Positions 23,208 to 32,029 of a stretch of DNA of 64,000 nucleotides are shown here, piece by piece. The translations under genes were made by a program, and so were the position numbers. Below the pieces are notes generated by a model. It had not been told where the DNA came from and did not search any database. It saw nothing but the letters and a program-made list of their open reading frames with translations. Source of the stretch: Williamsia limnetica (lineage in GTDB: Bacteria > Actinomycetota > Actinomycetes > Mycobacteriales > Mycobacteriaceae); the NCBI RefSeq assembly GCF_003217475.1, contig NZ_QJSP01000007.1, positions 124,001-188,000 on the forward strand, given 5' to 3'. How positions within the stretch are numbered: the first letter of the stretch is position 1; every line of letters starts with the position of its first letter.

Positions 23208-23714
23208 TCAGCGAAGTGTCGCGAAGTGCTTCACGGTGTCCGTCTCGAGCGTCCCGAACGCCTTGGCCGAGACGGGCAGCGCAAACTTCGACGTCCGAGC
23301 CATCGGCCCACCGAGTTCGATGGCGAAGGACCAGGTGAACCGGCATCCACGTTCTGCGGGTTCGATCTCGCTCAGCTCGCCGAATCTGCGCAGACCGGGA
23401 ACGTTGGCCTGCTCGACATAGAAGGCGTTGCGGTACCGCTGGGTCTGCGGATCCTCGTCCCAGCAGAAGAACCTCTCCGACAGTCGCGCATAACCGGGCG
23501 CGAGCTGCGCCGAACGGGTGGTCCCGACGCCGTACGGCGCCGGTGAGGTGAAGTTGATGGCCTTGATCAGGCGGCACCAATCCAGGGTGTTCTGCCTGGT
23601 CAGTTCAGCCCACGCGCGTTCCGGTGACACCGGGAGGTTCACCGAGAACTTGTGCGTGACGGGTGCCGTGTCGAAAAAGTCCAGATCGAAGGATTCGAGC
23701 GCGTACGTGGGCAT
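23208..23714 (-). CDS. SRPBCC (START-like) family protein
   Basis: This 168-residue protein has the pattern of polyketide-cyclase/START-like ligand-binding folds. An early strand has the motif VNLPVSPERAWAELT, followed by the helix, GVGTTRSAQLAPG as the beta turn, and a later strand GCRFTWSFAIELGGPMAR before a long C-terminal helix. ATG 23714 is preceded by GAAAGGCGACA. It probably binds or transports a hydrophobic ligand; no enzyme activity can be assigned. It is convergent with acs, 106 bases away, with no strong hairpin between. Confidence 0.75.
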   Translation of the reverse strand: MPTYALESFDLDFFDTAPVTHKFSVNLPVSPERAWAELTRQNTLDWCRLIKAINFTSPAPYGVGTTRSAQLAPGYARLSERFFCWDEDPQTQRYRNAFYVEQANVPGLRRFGELSEIEPAERGCRFTWSFAIELGGPMARTSKFALPVSAKAFGTLETDTVKHFATLR

Positions 23715-23904
23715 TGTCGCCTTTCGTGTGCATGTGCTCTCACGCCGGCGACCACCTGCTTTTGGAGTCCGCCTACCCGCGTAAAAGGTCCGATGAGCCT
23801 GCAATCAATCCTGGCATGGCAACATAAGGCTACAAACCCCGGCGCTGCGAAAGTCGAACGTCCGGGTGGTCTCGGATGTCGTATCCGAGGATGGAGGAGT
23901 AGTA

Positions 23905-24423
23905 GTGACGCTGGACGACCGCCCATCGGGAGATGTTCCGCCGAACGTCTCGTCGATCCCGTTGTCCGACCCGAACGTGCGCCCCGGCGGCGATCCGAGT
24001 GTCGGGGCCCTGGTCAAAGAAGCGACGACGCACCTGTCGACCCTGTTCCGTGCCGAATTGGCGCTGGCCAAGGCGGAGCTGACAGGCGAGGCGAAGAAGG
24101 CGGCGATCGGCTCAGGGCTGATCATCGTCGCGCTCACCGTGGCGCTGTACGCCAGCCTGTTCTTCTTCTGGTTCCTGGGCGAGTTGCTGTCCGAGTGGCT
24201 GCCCCGGTGGGCTGCCTTCGGCATCGTCTTCTTGATCCTTCTCGTCGCGGCCATCATCACCGGGCTCGTCGGCTACATAGTCTTCAAGAAGATGACCGGA
24301 CCGAAGAAGACCATCGCGTCCGTGCAACACCTGTCCGATGTACTGCCGTCGGGACACGACGGTTCGGTTCATCCTGCCGCCGACCTGAGCAAGCCGAACA
24401 CCGCCAAGGCGTTCAAGGGCTGA
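23905..24423 (+). CDS. phage-holin-family (PF07332-like) two-helix membrane protein
   Basis: This is a 172-residue membrane protein, counterpart of Rv3669. The N-terminal part contains an amphipathic segment (SVGALVKEATTHLSTLFRAELALAKAEL, given as two overlapping motifs SVGALVKEATTHLS and FRAELALAKAEL). Two transmembrane helices follow (IGSGLIIVALTVALYASLFF and AAFGIVFLILLVAAIITGL) with a charged tail. The actinobacterial version is chromosomal and not linked to lysis; the name is historical. GTG 23905 follows GGAGGAG at proper spacing. The gene is four bases before ephE, so the two are co-transcribed. Confidence 0.85.
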   Translation: MTLDDRPSGDVPPNVSSIPLSDPNVRPGGDPSVGALVKEATTHLSTLFRAELALAKAELTGEAKKAAIGSGLIIVALTVALYASLFFFWFLGELLSEWLPRWAAFGIVFLILLVAAIITGLVGYIVFKKMTGPKKTIASVQHLSDVLPSGHDGSVHPAADLSKPNTAKAFKG

Positions 24424-24427
24424 GGAT

Positions 24428-25360
24428 TTGGTATCCCCGGACCCGTCGACCGTTCGTTTCACGGGCCCGTGGCGGCATCATGACGTGCGGGCGAACGGGG
24501 TTCGGTTGCACGCGGTCGAGTGCGCCGATCAGCCGAGCTCTGATCGGCCGCTGGTCCTGCTCATGCATGGTTTCGGCGAGTTCTGGTGGAGTTGGCGGCA
24601 CCAGCTCCCGGCGCTGACCGCGGCCGGCTACCGGGCGGTCGCGGTGGACCTGCGGGGCTACGGCGACAGTGACAAACCGCCACGCGGCTACGACGGCTGG
24701 ACCCTCGCCGGTGACACCGACGGGCTGATCCGGGCGCTCGGCCACGCCGACGCCACCATCGTCGGCCACGCCGACGGTGGGCTCGTGTGCTGGGCGACGG
24801 CGACCCTGCATCCGCGGTCGGTGCGCTCGATGGCCGTCATCGCCTCGCCCCACCCCCAGGCCTTGAAGGACGCCAGCCTGCGCGACCGCGCTCAGCGCAA
24901 GGCGTTTCTCGCCGGGTTCTTACGCGCCCAGATCCCGCGGACGGCCGAACGCGACCTGGTCCGCGACGACGGAGCCATGATCGAAGAGATGATGCGCAGC
25001 AATTCTGGGCTGCGCTGGCCGATGACCGACGACTTCGCCGACGCCGCGGCCCGCAACCGCTCGGCGATCCAGATCGCCGGCGTCGCGCACTGCAGCCTGG
25101 AGTATCGGCGGTGGGCGTTCCGGTCGCAGTTCCGACCGGACGGCAGCCGCTTCCTGGAACTGATGGACAAGCGCCTGCAGATCCCGGTGCTGGCGATCCG
25201 CGGCGAGCTCGACAACTACATCCGCCGCCCGACCCTCGCGGCCAGTGCGAAGTGGGCTGCCCACCTCGACCTCACCGAGATCGCGGGCAGTGGCCACTAT
25301 GCCCACCAAGAGGCGCCCGATGAGGTCAACCGCCAGCTGATCGAGTTCGCAGGCCGCTGA
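24428..25360 (+). CDS. ephE: alpha/beta-hydrolase, EphE-like epoxide hydrolase with altered nucleophile
   Basis: This 310-residue protein has the epoxide hydrolase layout: oxyanion HGFG (47-50) with GEFWWSWRHQL, a cap domain after residue 140, an acidic residue in GELDNYI and the catalytic His in GSGHYAHQE. The nucleophile elbow usually reads VGHDWGG. Here it is VGHADGG (112-118), so the expected Asp position holds Ala115 and an Asp follows at 116. Either the register shifts or the enzyme is inactive or has a different chemistry. TTG 24428 is used, with GAGGA just upstream; no ATG lies near the N-terminus. The synteny with Rv3670 is good. Confidence 0.82.
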   Translation: MVSPDPSTVRFTGPWRHHDVRANGVRLHAVECADQPSSDRPLVLLMHGFGEFWWSWRHQLPALTAAGYRAVAVDLRGYGDSDKPPRGYDGWTLAGDTDGLIRALGHADATIVGHADGGLVCWATATLHPRSVRSMAVIASPHPQALKDASLRDRAQRKAFLAGFLRAQIPRTAERDLVRDDGAMIEEMMRSNSGLRWPMTDDFADAAARNRSAIQIAGVAHCSLEYRRWAFRSQFRPDGSRFLELMDKRLQIPVLAIRGELDNYIRRPTLAASAKWAAHLDLTEIAGSGHYAHQEAPDEVNRQLIEFAGR

Positions 25361-25365
25361 CCGAG

Positions 25366-25432
25366 CCCGATCTTGGTGGCTTTTGGTGACGCCGACCTCT
25401 TCAAACAGTCGCGGGAACCCACCAAAATCGGG
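25366..25432. terminator. bidirectional hairpin between ephE and marP
   Basis: CCCGATCTTGGTGG (25366-25379) pairs with CCACCAAAATCGGG (25419-25432), 14 positions with one wobble, over a 39-base loop. It separates the convergent genes and abuts the marP stop codon. Confidence 0.55.
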
Positions 25433-26629
25433 TCAGGAATGGACGCAGGATTGGGTGTTCACCGCGGTGCTGAGCCGTTCGGATTCGGCCAACCCCGGCT
25501 TCACCTGATCGGCGGTGAGCACGAATCCGGTTTCGCTGGTCGGGTCCTCGGCGGCACCGAACACGACGCCGAGCACCTCCCCGCGCGAGTTGATCAACGG
25601 CCCGCCCGAGTTGCCCTGCCGGATCGACCCGCGCACGGTGTAGACCTCGCGGGTGACGGACGTGTTCGGGTAGATACCCGGACCTCTGAGCTGGATGACT
25701 TCGCGGATCCGCTCCGCGCTGGCGTTGAACGGACCCGCCTCGGGATAGCCGAGCGCGATCGCGTCCTCGCCGGTCTTGGCCAGCTTGTCCGCGAATCGCA
25801 TTGCGGGCGCCTGCAGGCCGGGGACGTCGAGCACGGCGATGTCGGTCGCCGGATCGAAATAGACGACGGTGGCGTCGAATTGGTCATCGGAGGCCACCAC
25901 ATGCAGAGTGGTCGTCCCGGCGACGACGTGGGCGTTGGTCATGACCCGTTCGGGCGAGACGACGAAGCCGCTGCCCTCGAGAGCCTGGTTGCAGCTGGGC
26001 GCGATGCCCTCGATCTTGACGACGCTGGGGCGTACCTGGTCGACGATCGGCTGGTCGAGCAGTTCCTGATTCGGTGGTTCGACACTGGTGATGGGAGTGC
26101 GCCCGAACGGTCCGATCGCCTCTTTGAGCCCGGAGCTGTCGAACATGTCCCAGAACTCACGCGGAAGTCGTTGCATCCACTGCGGGGCAACCGAGTTGAT
26201 CTCCTCGATCACCCTCGACTCCCGGACAGCGCTCGCGATCTCCGGTTGCGCCGACGTGCTGATGGGAGTGGCGAGCACCCAGGCCGCGAGCAGGACCGCG
26301 ACGGCCTGCAACAGCGAGCCGACCACCGAGTCCGCGCGACGCACCGACAACGTCCGGATGCCGCTACGAGCGGCGCGGCCCAGGACCATGCCGGAGATCT
26401 CACCCACGATCACCAGCGCGACCAGCAACAGCACCCCGGCGACGAGCCGCCAGCGCTGGTCCTCGATGTTGCGGATCAGGTGCGGAGCCAACAACACTCC
26501 GGCAGCCGCGCCGAGCAGCACCCCGATGAACGCCATCGCGGACGACACCGCGCCCTGACGGTATCCGGAGGCAGCGGCGAGCAGCGCGATACCGATCACC
26601 AGGATGTCGACCCAGGCGGCCCCGCTCAC
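25433..26629 (-). CDS. marP: membrane-anchored acid-resistance serine protease MarP
   Basis: A 398-residue protein with four N-terminal transmembrane helices (residues about 5-125) and a periplasmic chymotrypsin-like domain. The catalytic triad is His234 (TNAHVV), Asp263 (TDIAVLD) and Ser341 (GNSGGPL). Cys213 and Cys395 correspond to the disulphide that activates the M. tuberculosis enzyme under oxidative conditions. In mycobacteria it is required for survival in acid. The frame overlaps the nudix stop by ATGA, so the cluster nth-tlpA-nudix-marP is read leftward as one operon. Confidence 0.94.
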   Translation of the reverse strand: MSGAAWVDILVIGIALLAAASGYRQGAVSSAMAFIGVLLGAAAGVLLAPHLIRNIEDQRWRLVAGVLLLVALVIVGEISGMVLGRAARSGIRTLSVRRADSVVGSLLQAVAVLLAAWVLATPISTSAQPEIASAVRESRVIEEINSVAPQWMQRLPREFWDMFDSSGLKEAIGPFGRTPITSVEPPNQELLDQPIVDQVRPSVVKIEGIAPSCNQALEGSGFVVSPERVMTNAHVVAGTTTLHVVASDDQFDATVVYFDPATDIAVLDVPGLQAPAMRFADKLAKTGEDAIALGYPEAGPFNASAERIREVIQLRGPGIYPNTSVTREVYTVRGSIRQGNSGGPLINSRGEVLGVVFGAAEDPTSETGFVLTADQVKPGLAESERLSTAVNTQSCVHS

Positions 26630-27363
26630 TCCTGGCCCACCTTCTCGAGTTCACCGGCGAGGTCGCGGCTGTCGGATTTGTCCCAGGGGATCTCCCAGCC
26701 CGCGGCTTCGATGATCGCCGCGAGCATGCCTCCGGTGAAACCCCAGACCAGCATGTCATCGACCGCAAACGCCGGCCCCTGATAGACCCGGCCCCCGCCG
26801 ATGGTGCGCTGCACCTGGAACCTGTTGTGCGGGTTCACCAGATCGCGCACCGACACCCGTGTCACCCGCGCGGTCTCCCCCACGTCGACGACACCGACCT
26901 CGGACGGTTGGGGCCAGTACGCCAGCACCGGCGACACCTCGAAGCCCGATGGCGGGACGGGGAACATGTCGAGGATGGCCAGCTCGCTGACACCTGCCGG
27001 ATCGAGACCGGTCTCCTCGACCGCCTCTCGCATCGCCGTGCCCACCGGGAAATCGTCCTCCGGATCCCGAGCACCGCCGGGAAACGCGACCTGTCCGCTG
27101 TGATTGCGCAGGGTCGCCGCACGCTGGGTCAACAACACCTCTGCGTCGGCGGGGACGCCACCGTGGTGGGTCGCGTCGCCGTTCCAGTCGCCGCTGAACA
27201 ATACGAGTACCGCCGCGGGCCGGGGGCTGCGCATCATCGCCCGCATCAGCCGCTCGGTCATGCCGCCCCGGTCTTCGACCGAACGGGTCACCCCGTCGAG
27301 ATTGGCGATCAGCCCGCGCATCCACGGCGGCACCGACGTGGCCGGCACCAGGACCTGGGTCAT
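26626..27363 (-). CDS. Nudix hydrolase of the CoA diphosphatase (NudL) type
   Basis: This 245-residue protein has a Nudix box (GGARDPEDDFPVGTAMREAVEETGLDP, read as GGARDPEDD then TAMREAVEETG). The two extra residues before the REAVEE helix match CoA-pyrophosphatase members rather than MutT. Upstream, LLTQRAATLRNHSGQVAFPGG carries the family signature LLTxR...HxGQxxFPGG. It probably cleaves CoA or a related nucleotide; the substrate is unproven. The start ATG 27363 overlaps the tlpA stop. Confidence 0.88.
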   Translation of the reverse strand: MTQVLVPATSVPPWMRGLIANLDGVTRSVEDRGGMTERLMRAMMRSPRPAAVLVLFSGDWNGDATHHGGVPADAEVLLTQRAATLRNHSGQVAFPGGARDPEDDFPVGTAMREAVEETGLDPAGVSELAILDMFPVPPSGFEVSPVLAYWPQPSEVGVVDVGETARVTRVSVRDLVNPHNRFQVQRTIGGGRVYQGPAFAVDDMLVWGFTGGMLAAIIEAAGWEIPWDKSDSRDLAGELEKVGQE

Positions 27364-28094
27364 GCGGCGACGCCCAAGTACTTGTCGACGACTTCGGCCA
27401 CCTCGTCGGTGGAGTCGAACACGGTGGGCAATACGGCCGCGACCGTGCCATCGGCGCGGACGAGCACCGTCGCCGGGTAGACGCGCGGCACCCCGAGCGC
27501 TGCTGCGATCTTCGATTCGGTGTCGACGACGGTGGGGAGCCGGACCCCGATCTCGGAGAGCAGGTTCAGCGACAGGAACGGATTCTCCGACCCTTCCTTG
27601 CCCTGGACGGTCAGCACCCGCACCCGGTCACCGACCTGCTTGGCGTATTCGTCGATCACGGGCAGCTCGGCACGGCACGGTCCGCACCAATGCGCCCAGA
27701 TGTTCACCAGCATCGGCGTCCCCGCGGTCGCCGCACCGAGATCCACCTGCGATCCGTCGGCCAGACACGGCACGCTCACCCCGGCCAGCTTTGACCCGAC
27801 AGGCGCGGGACCGACCGGCACGGGACACGGCTCCAGGGCCGCCTGCAGCCGGGCGTTGGCCATGTCCTCGTCCGATACGTTCGCCTGCAAGCCCGGCACG
27901 GCGGTGCTCCCGCTCTGCGATATCCCGTTCGGCGCCGGCGCCGGGCTCTGCGCCTGCCGCGGCCAGATGGCGACGATCAGGGCGATCACGACCACGAGCA
28001 CAGCGATCGTCCACCGCGCTGACACCGACAGGTGAAACCGCGGGCGCCCGGGTGGGTTCGTCGCGGGTCGATTCATCTCTTCCAGATCGGGCAC
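27360..28094 (-). CDS. TlpA-like membrane-anchored thioredoxin
   Basis: A 244-residue protein with an N-terminal signal anchor (WTIAVLVVVIALIVAIWP), a Pro/Ala-rich linker and a thioredoxin domain with active site WCGPC, followed by GVPRVYPATVLV holding the cis-proline segment. Two extra cysteines (LEPCPVP, VPCLADG) precede the domain and could form a second disulphide. It acts outside the cytoplasmic membrane in thiol exchange, consistent with redox control of neighbouring MarP. GTG 28094 is used; ATG 28076 is an alternative. It lies three bases after nth. Confidence 0.88.
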   Translation of the reverse strand: MPDLEEMNRPATNPPGRPRFHLSVSARWTIAVLVVVIALIVAIWPRQAQSPAPAPNGISQSGSTAVPGLQANVSDEDMANARLQAALEPCPVPVGPAPVGSKLAGVSVPCLADGSQVDLGAATAGTPMLVNIWAHWCGPCRAELPVIDEYAKQVGDRVRVLTVQGKEGSENPFLSLNLLSEIGVRLPTVVDTESKIAAALGVPRVYPATVLVRADGTVAAVLPTVFDSTDEVAEVVDKYLGVAA

Positions 28095-28097
28095 GGC

Positions 28098-28916
28098 CTA
28101 CATCCCCGCCAATGCCAGCAGATGATCGGTCTCGGGACCCTTCACCAGCTTCGCGGCCTCCGCCTTCTCGACCGGGCCCAGCCCGTAGGAGGGGCAGTCG
28201 GCCGCCAGCACACAGACCCCGCAGGCCGGCTTGCGCGAATGGCACACCCGACGCCCGTGGAAGATCACGCGGTGCGAGAGGTCAGTCCAGTTCTTGCGCT
28301 CGATCAGCTCACCCACGGCATGCTCGATCTTCACCGGGTCGGTCTCGTCCGTCCATTTCCAGCGCGCCGCCAGCCGACCGAAATGGGTGTCGACGGTGAT
28401 TCCGGGCACACCGAAGGCATTGCCGAGCACGACGTTGGCGGTCTTGCGGCCGAAGCCCGGCAGCGACACCAGATCGCTCAGATTGTTTGGCACCTCGCCA
28501 TCGAATCGCTCCACCAACGCCTGACCCAATCCCATGATCGAGTTGGCCTTGTTCCGGTAGAAGCCGGTCGACCGGATCATCTCCTCGAGCTCGGTCCGAT
28601 CGGCACCCGCGTAGTCCTCCGCAGTGCGGTACCGCCGGAACAAAGCCGGGGTGGTCAGGTTCACCCGCACGTCTGTGCACTGGGCCGACAGGATCGTGGC
28701 CACCGACAACTCCAACGGATTCGTGAAGTCGAGTTCGCAGTAGACGTGGGGAAAAGCGGTCTGTAGGGAGCGGTCCATCCGCCGCGCCCGGCGGACAAGG
28801 CCGGTCCGGGTCTCGACACCGCGCTGCGCCGCAGTCCTGGCGCGCTTGGCACCTGCCTTCGAACTCACCAATTCAGAGTACGGCGAGCTGTCACCGACAG
28901 GCGTATCGGCTGTCAT
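28098..28916 (-). CDS. nth: endonuclease III (DNA glycosylase/AP lyase)
   Basis: A 272-residue bifunctional base-excision repair enzyme that removes oxidised pyrimidines. The helix-hairpin-helix is [13 protein letters not shown] with catalytic Lys158, and the catalytic Asp176 lies in VDTHFGRL. The iron-sulfur cluster motif C-x6-C-x2-C-x5-C is intact ([17 protein letters not shown]). There is an N-terminal extension of about 45 residues rich in Lys and Arg compared with E. coli Nth. It is the first gene of the leftward marP cluster. Confidence 0.95.
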   Translation of the reverse strand: MTADTPVGDSSPYSELVSSKAGAKRARTAAQRGVETRTGLVRRARRMDRSLQTAFPHVYCELDFTNPLELSVATILSAQCTDVRVNLTTPALFRRYRTAEDYAGADRTELEEMIRSTGFYRNKANSIMGLGQALVERFDGEVPNNLSDLVSLPGFGRKTANVVLGNAFGVPGITVDTHFGRLAARWKWTDETDPVKIEHAVGELIERKNWTDLSHRVIFHGRRVCHSRKPACGVCVLAADCPSYGLGPVEKAEAAKLVKGPETDHLLALAGM

Positions 28917-29001
28917 CCGCTCGCCTCACAGGCAGCGGCGTGACGCCTTCGGTGCGGCGATCGTGTCTCTTCTGAGACCTGGGTTGTGTTTACTACTCCC
29001 C

Positions 29002-29250
29002 ATGCACGGACTCGCCGTACTCCTGTTCCCCGCGGTTCTCATGCTCTTCGCTCTGGCGATGGAGCGTGTGGAGAACCAGCTCGAACGCCTCAACGTGCGG
29101 GTCGACCACGTCGAGGAGTTCTTGGAGTCCGCCGAGCCGGAGCAGATGGACACCCTGGCCAGGCAGGGCTTCCCCGCAGCGCTCGACGAGTTCCGCGACC
29201 GCAGGATGCCCACCCCCGTCGAACCAGGCGAATCGATCCGCGCCAGCTGA
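29002..29250 (+). CDS. small single-pass membrane protein (Rv3675-like)
   Basis: An 82-residue protein with an N-terminal hydrophobic helix (GLAVLLFPAVLMLFALAM) and a charged, partly coiled-coil tail (ERVENQLERLNVRVDHVEEF). It lies between nth and crp, the position of Rv3675. ATG 29002 has no ribosome-binding site and may be leaderless. The frame upstream of it has no protein-like character. The function is unknown. Confidence 0.7.
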   Translation: MHGLAVLLFPAVLMLFALAMERVENQLERLNVRVDHVEEFLESAEPEQMDTLARQGFPAALDEFRDRRMPTPVEPGESIRAS

Positions 29251-29443
29251 CGATCGAAGGACTCACCCATCGAGCCGTCTCCCGCCATCTGGTGGAGCTC
29301 CGTCTCCCGCGCCGATGGGGGTAAACACAATCTTTCGGAATGAATACCCGTAGACTTGCCTGCGGGTGACAAACACAACACTTTGATCGTTCGTACACCC
29401 GCGAGTGAACGCGGTCTGGCTGGACCCTTAGAAAGGGGCGTAA

Positions 29444-30118
29444 GTGGAAGAAGTACTGGCGCGGGCGGGCATATTTCAAGGAGTTGAGCCCACCGCCGTC
29501 GCGGCACTGACCAATCAGCTTCAGCCGGTTGATTTTCCACGCGGACACATCATCTTCAATGAGGGCGAGCCCGGAGATCGGCTCTACATCATCCTCTCGG
29601 GCAAGGTGAAAGTCGGCCGCAAGTCCGTTGACGGCCGCGAAAATCTGCTGACGATCATGGGCCCGTCCGACATGTTCGGCGAGTTGTCCATCTTCGATCC
29701 CGGCCCCCGTACCTCGTCGGCGACCACGGTCACCGAGGTTCGCGCGGTGTCGATGGACCGTGAAGCACTCCGGTCCTGGATCGCCGACCGTCCCGAGATC
29801 GCCGAGCAGCTGCTGCGCGTGTTGGCTCGTCGCCTGCGCCGCACCAACAACAACCTCGCCGACCTGATCTTCACCGACGTGCCCGGACGTGTGGCCAAGC
29901 AGCTCTTGCAACTGGCGCAGCGGTTCGGAACGCAAGAAGCAGGCGCGCTCCGCGTCACCCACGACCTGACGCAGGAAGAAATCGCTCAGCTCGTCGGTGC
30001 TTCACGTGAAACCGTCAACAAGGCGCTGGCCGATTTCGCCCAGCGCGGCTGGTTGCGACTCGAAGGCAAGAGCGTACTGATCGCGGACTCCGAGCGTCTG
30101 GCTCGCCGAGCTCGCTGA
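29444..30118 (+). CDS. crp: cAMP receptor protein CRP
   Basis: This 224-residue dimeric transcription factor has the same length as M. tuberculosis CRP (Rv3676). The cyclic-nucleotide pocket has Glu80 in FGELSIF and Arg89-Thr90-Ser91 in [10 protein letters not shown] long dimer helix ([16 protein letters not shown]) leads to a C-terminal winged helix-turn-helix ([21 protein letters not shown]). GTG 29444 follows AAAGGGG. TAGACT about 90 bases upstream is a possible -10. A probable target site lies at 18968. Confidence 0.96.
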   Translation: MEEVLARAGIFQGVEPTAVAALTNQLQPVDFPRGHIIFNEGEPGDRLYIILSGKVKVGRKSVDGRENLLTIMGPSDMFGELSIFDPGPRTSSATTVTEVRAVSMDREALRSWIADRPEIAEQLLRVLARRLRRTNNNLADLIFTDVPGRVAKQLLQLAQRFGTQEAGALRVTHDLTQEEIAQLVGASRETVNKALADFAQRGWLRLEGKSVLIADSERLARRAR

Positions 30119-30125
30119 GTTTTTT

Positions 30126-30202
30126 CCACAGAACCACCCGTTTCGGTCAAACCATCCAGGTGTGAACCCCTGGGTATGACCAGAACGGGTGGTTTTGTGT
30201 GG
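30126..30202. terminator. long imperfect hairpin between crp and metallo-hydrolase genes
   Basis: The arms 30126-30149 and 30177-30202 pair over more than 20 positions, including the perfect core ACCACCCGTT/AACGGGTGGT and the outer CCACA/TGTGG. T-runs flank both sides (TTTTT before, TTTTG after), so it can terminate both convergent genes. Confidence 0.75.
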
Positions 30203-30206
30203 AGAG

Positions 30207-31013
30207 CTACTCGTCGGCCAGGTAGGCCAGCTGGGTCTTCACCGACATCTTGGCAGCGGGCCACAGCTTCTTGTCGACGTCCGCGTACACCTTCTTGACC
30301 ACTGCGAGGGGCTTGACCGTCGCCGGCGACTCCCCGAGTTCGTCGAGTGCCGCACGCACCTGGTCGATGCGGTCTTCCCGGTGCTTCTTGTAGAACCGGG
30401 CCAGCGGGATCAGATCCGGATGGTCCGGGCCGTGGCCGGGCAGCAGCGCTGCACCTTCACCCTCGACGATCAGCCGGTTGAGCGAGTTCATGTAGTCGCG
30501 GAGTGTGCCGTCCTGCGGATCGAGCACCGTCGTCCCGCCGCCGAGGATCGTATCCCCGGTCAGCATCACTTTGCGACCATCGTGTTCGACGAGAAAGCTC
30601 ACCGAGTCGCCCGTGTGACCGGGGGTGTGGAGCACGGTGATCCTCAGACCGGCAGCGTCGATGACCTCGCGGTCTCTCAAGGTGGCGGCACCTTTGGTGT
30701 ACTTCTCGGCCCGCGCCCGGATCGGGGCTCCGGTCTGCTCCCGGAAGTACTTGATCGCGCCGGTGTGGTCGTAGTGCCGGTGGGTGATGAGACCCAAGAC
30801 CACGTTTCCCTGCGCCGCAACGGCTTTGACGTGCTTCTTCTTACCTTTGGGGCCGGGGTCGACGACCACACAATCGTCCTGGCCCGGGGCCCGCAGGATC
30901 CAGGTGTTGGTGCCATCGAGGGTCATCATCCCCGGGTTGTGACACAGCAGCACGGACGCGAAATCGGTGACCGGTCGAACGACGCCATAGGCAGGATGCT
31001 GCGGTGCATTCAT
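30207..31013 (-). CDS. metallo-beta-lactamase-fold hydrolase (LACTB2-like)
   Basis: This 268-residue hydrolase has the zinc motif THRHYDHTG, then HTPGHTGDS and TGDTILGGGTTV, and a final metal-binding GHGPDHPD. The C-terminal 70 residues are helical with lysines (VYADVDKKLWPAAKMS), as in the LACTB2/Rv3677c group, which includes single-strand RNA endoribonucleases and thioesterases. The substrate cannot be set from sequence. It is divergent from the enoyl-CoA hydratase, 24 bases away. Confidence 0.88.
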   Translation of the reverse strand: MNAPQHPAYGVVRPVTDFASVLLCHNPGMMTLDGTNTWILRAPGQDDCVVVDPGPKGKKKHVKAVAAQGNVVLGLITHRHYDHTGAIKYFREQTGAPIRARAEKYTKGAATLRDREVIDAAGLRITVLHTPGHTGDSVSFLVEHDGRKVMLTGDTILGGGTTVLDPQDGTLRDYMNSLNRLIVEGEGAALLPGHGPDHPDLIPLARFYKKHREDRIDQVRAALDELGESPATVKPLAVVKKVYADVDKKLWPAAKMSVKTQLAYLADE

Positions 31014-31037
31014 GCCCCTCAGGCTAGCGTGAGCAGC

Positions 31038-32009
31038 ATGTCAGGTTCCCCGGCGACACCATTGTTCGTCGATCTTGCAGACCCCACGCTCGCAGCGTGC
31101 CCCCGGGATGCGCTCCCCGGGGTTGTCGTGGCCTACTGCCGGGGCCTGCCACCGGAATCCGCGGCGCCGTGGCTCGACCACGCGACCTTCACCCTGACCG
31201 AGGACTCCACCGCCGATCGCCGGATGGTTCAGGTCGAGTCGATCGACTCTGCCGTCACGGCGATCACCGAGAACGTCGGCCTCCGTCCGGTGGCCGCCGC
31301 GGTCTGCGACGACGTGTTGCGTGCCGACGCCGCCCGGGCCGGGACCCTGAGCGGCCTGATCACCGAGTCACTGGCCTATTCGACGCTGCAGGCCGGGCCA
31401 GAGTTCGCACGCTGGCTCGCCGACCAGGGTCCCCGTCAGACGCACCGGCAAGACGACCCGGTGCTGCTCGATCGCGACGGTTCGTCGCTCGAGATCAGCT
31501 TCAACCGACCGACCAGGCACAACGCGTTCAGCAATGCCTTGCGCGCAGGGTTGATCGATGCCCTGACCGTCGTGCTCGCCGACCTCACCGTCGACTCCGT
31601 CACATTGAGTGGGCAAGGCCGGTCGTTTTGCAGCGGTGGGGATCTGACCGAGTTCGGTATGTTCACCGATCCCGCGAACTCGCACCTCGCCCGGACCAGG
31701 TACAGCCTGGGGCTGCTGCTCGATGCCGTCGCAGAAGGACTCGGGCCGCACTTCCGGGCCCGCGTGCACGGCGCCGTACTCGGCAGCGGACTGGAGATGG
31801 CGTCGTTCTGCCCTCACGTGAGCGCCCACCCCAGCACCATCTTCGGACTGCCCGAACTCCAGTTGGGGCTGCTCCCCGGTGCGGGCGGCACCGTCAGCAT
31901 CCCGCGCCGAATCGGGCGGTGGCGCACCGCGTTCCTTGTGCTGAGCGGGCGGCGGATCGACGCCACCACTGCGCTCGACTGGGGCTTGATCGACGCCATC
32001 GACGTCTAG
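31038..32009 (+). CDS. enoyl-CoA hydratase/isomerase family protein with N-terminal extension
   Basis: A 324-residue protein. The crotonase domain occupies about residues 135-324: SFNRPTRHNAFSNAL, oxyanion segments GQGRSFCSGGDLTEFG and ARVHGAVLGSGLEMASF, and the LPELQLGLLPGAGGT helix where catalytic Glu residues usually sit. The first 130 residues do not match the standard crotonase length and may be a degenerate second copy. ATG 31038 is seven bases after TAGCGT, a leaderless arrangement; GTG 31029 is in frame. It belongs with the CoA-transferase and amidohydrolase downstream by theme, though these are on the other strand. Confidence 0.82.
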   Translation: MSGSPATPLFVDLADPTLAACPRDALPGVVVAYCRGLPPESAAPWLDHATFTLTEDSTADRRMVQVESIDSAVTAITENVGLRPVAAAVCDDVLRADAARAGTLSGLITESLAYSTLQAGPEFARWLADQGPRQTHRQDDPVLLDRDGSSLEISFNRPTRHNAFSNALRAGLIDALTVVLADLTVDSVTLSGQGRSFCSGGDLTEFGMFTDPANSHLARTRYSLGLLLDAVAEGLGPHFRARVHGAVLGSGLEMASFCPHVSAHPSTIFGLPELQLGLLPGAGGTVSIPRRIGRWRTAFLVLSGRRIDATTALDWGLIDAIDV

Positions 32010-32029
32010 ACGGCTCAACAAGCGAGAGT

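Noticed and set aside
23905-24423. The holin-family protein as evidence of a prophage.
   Set aside because: No other phage genes are near and the family is a normal chromosomal neighbour of ephE in this order.
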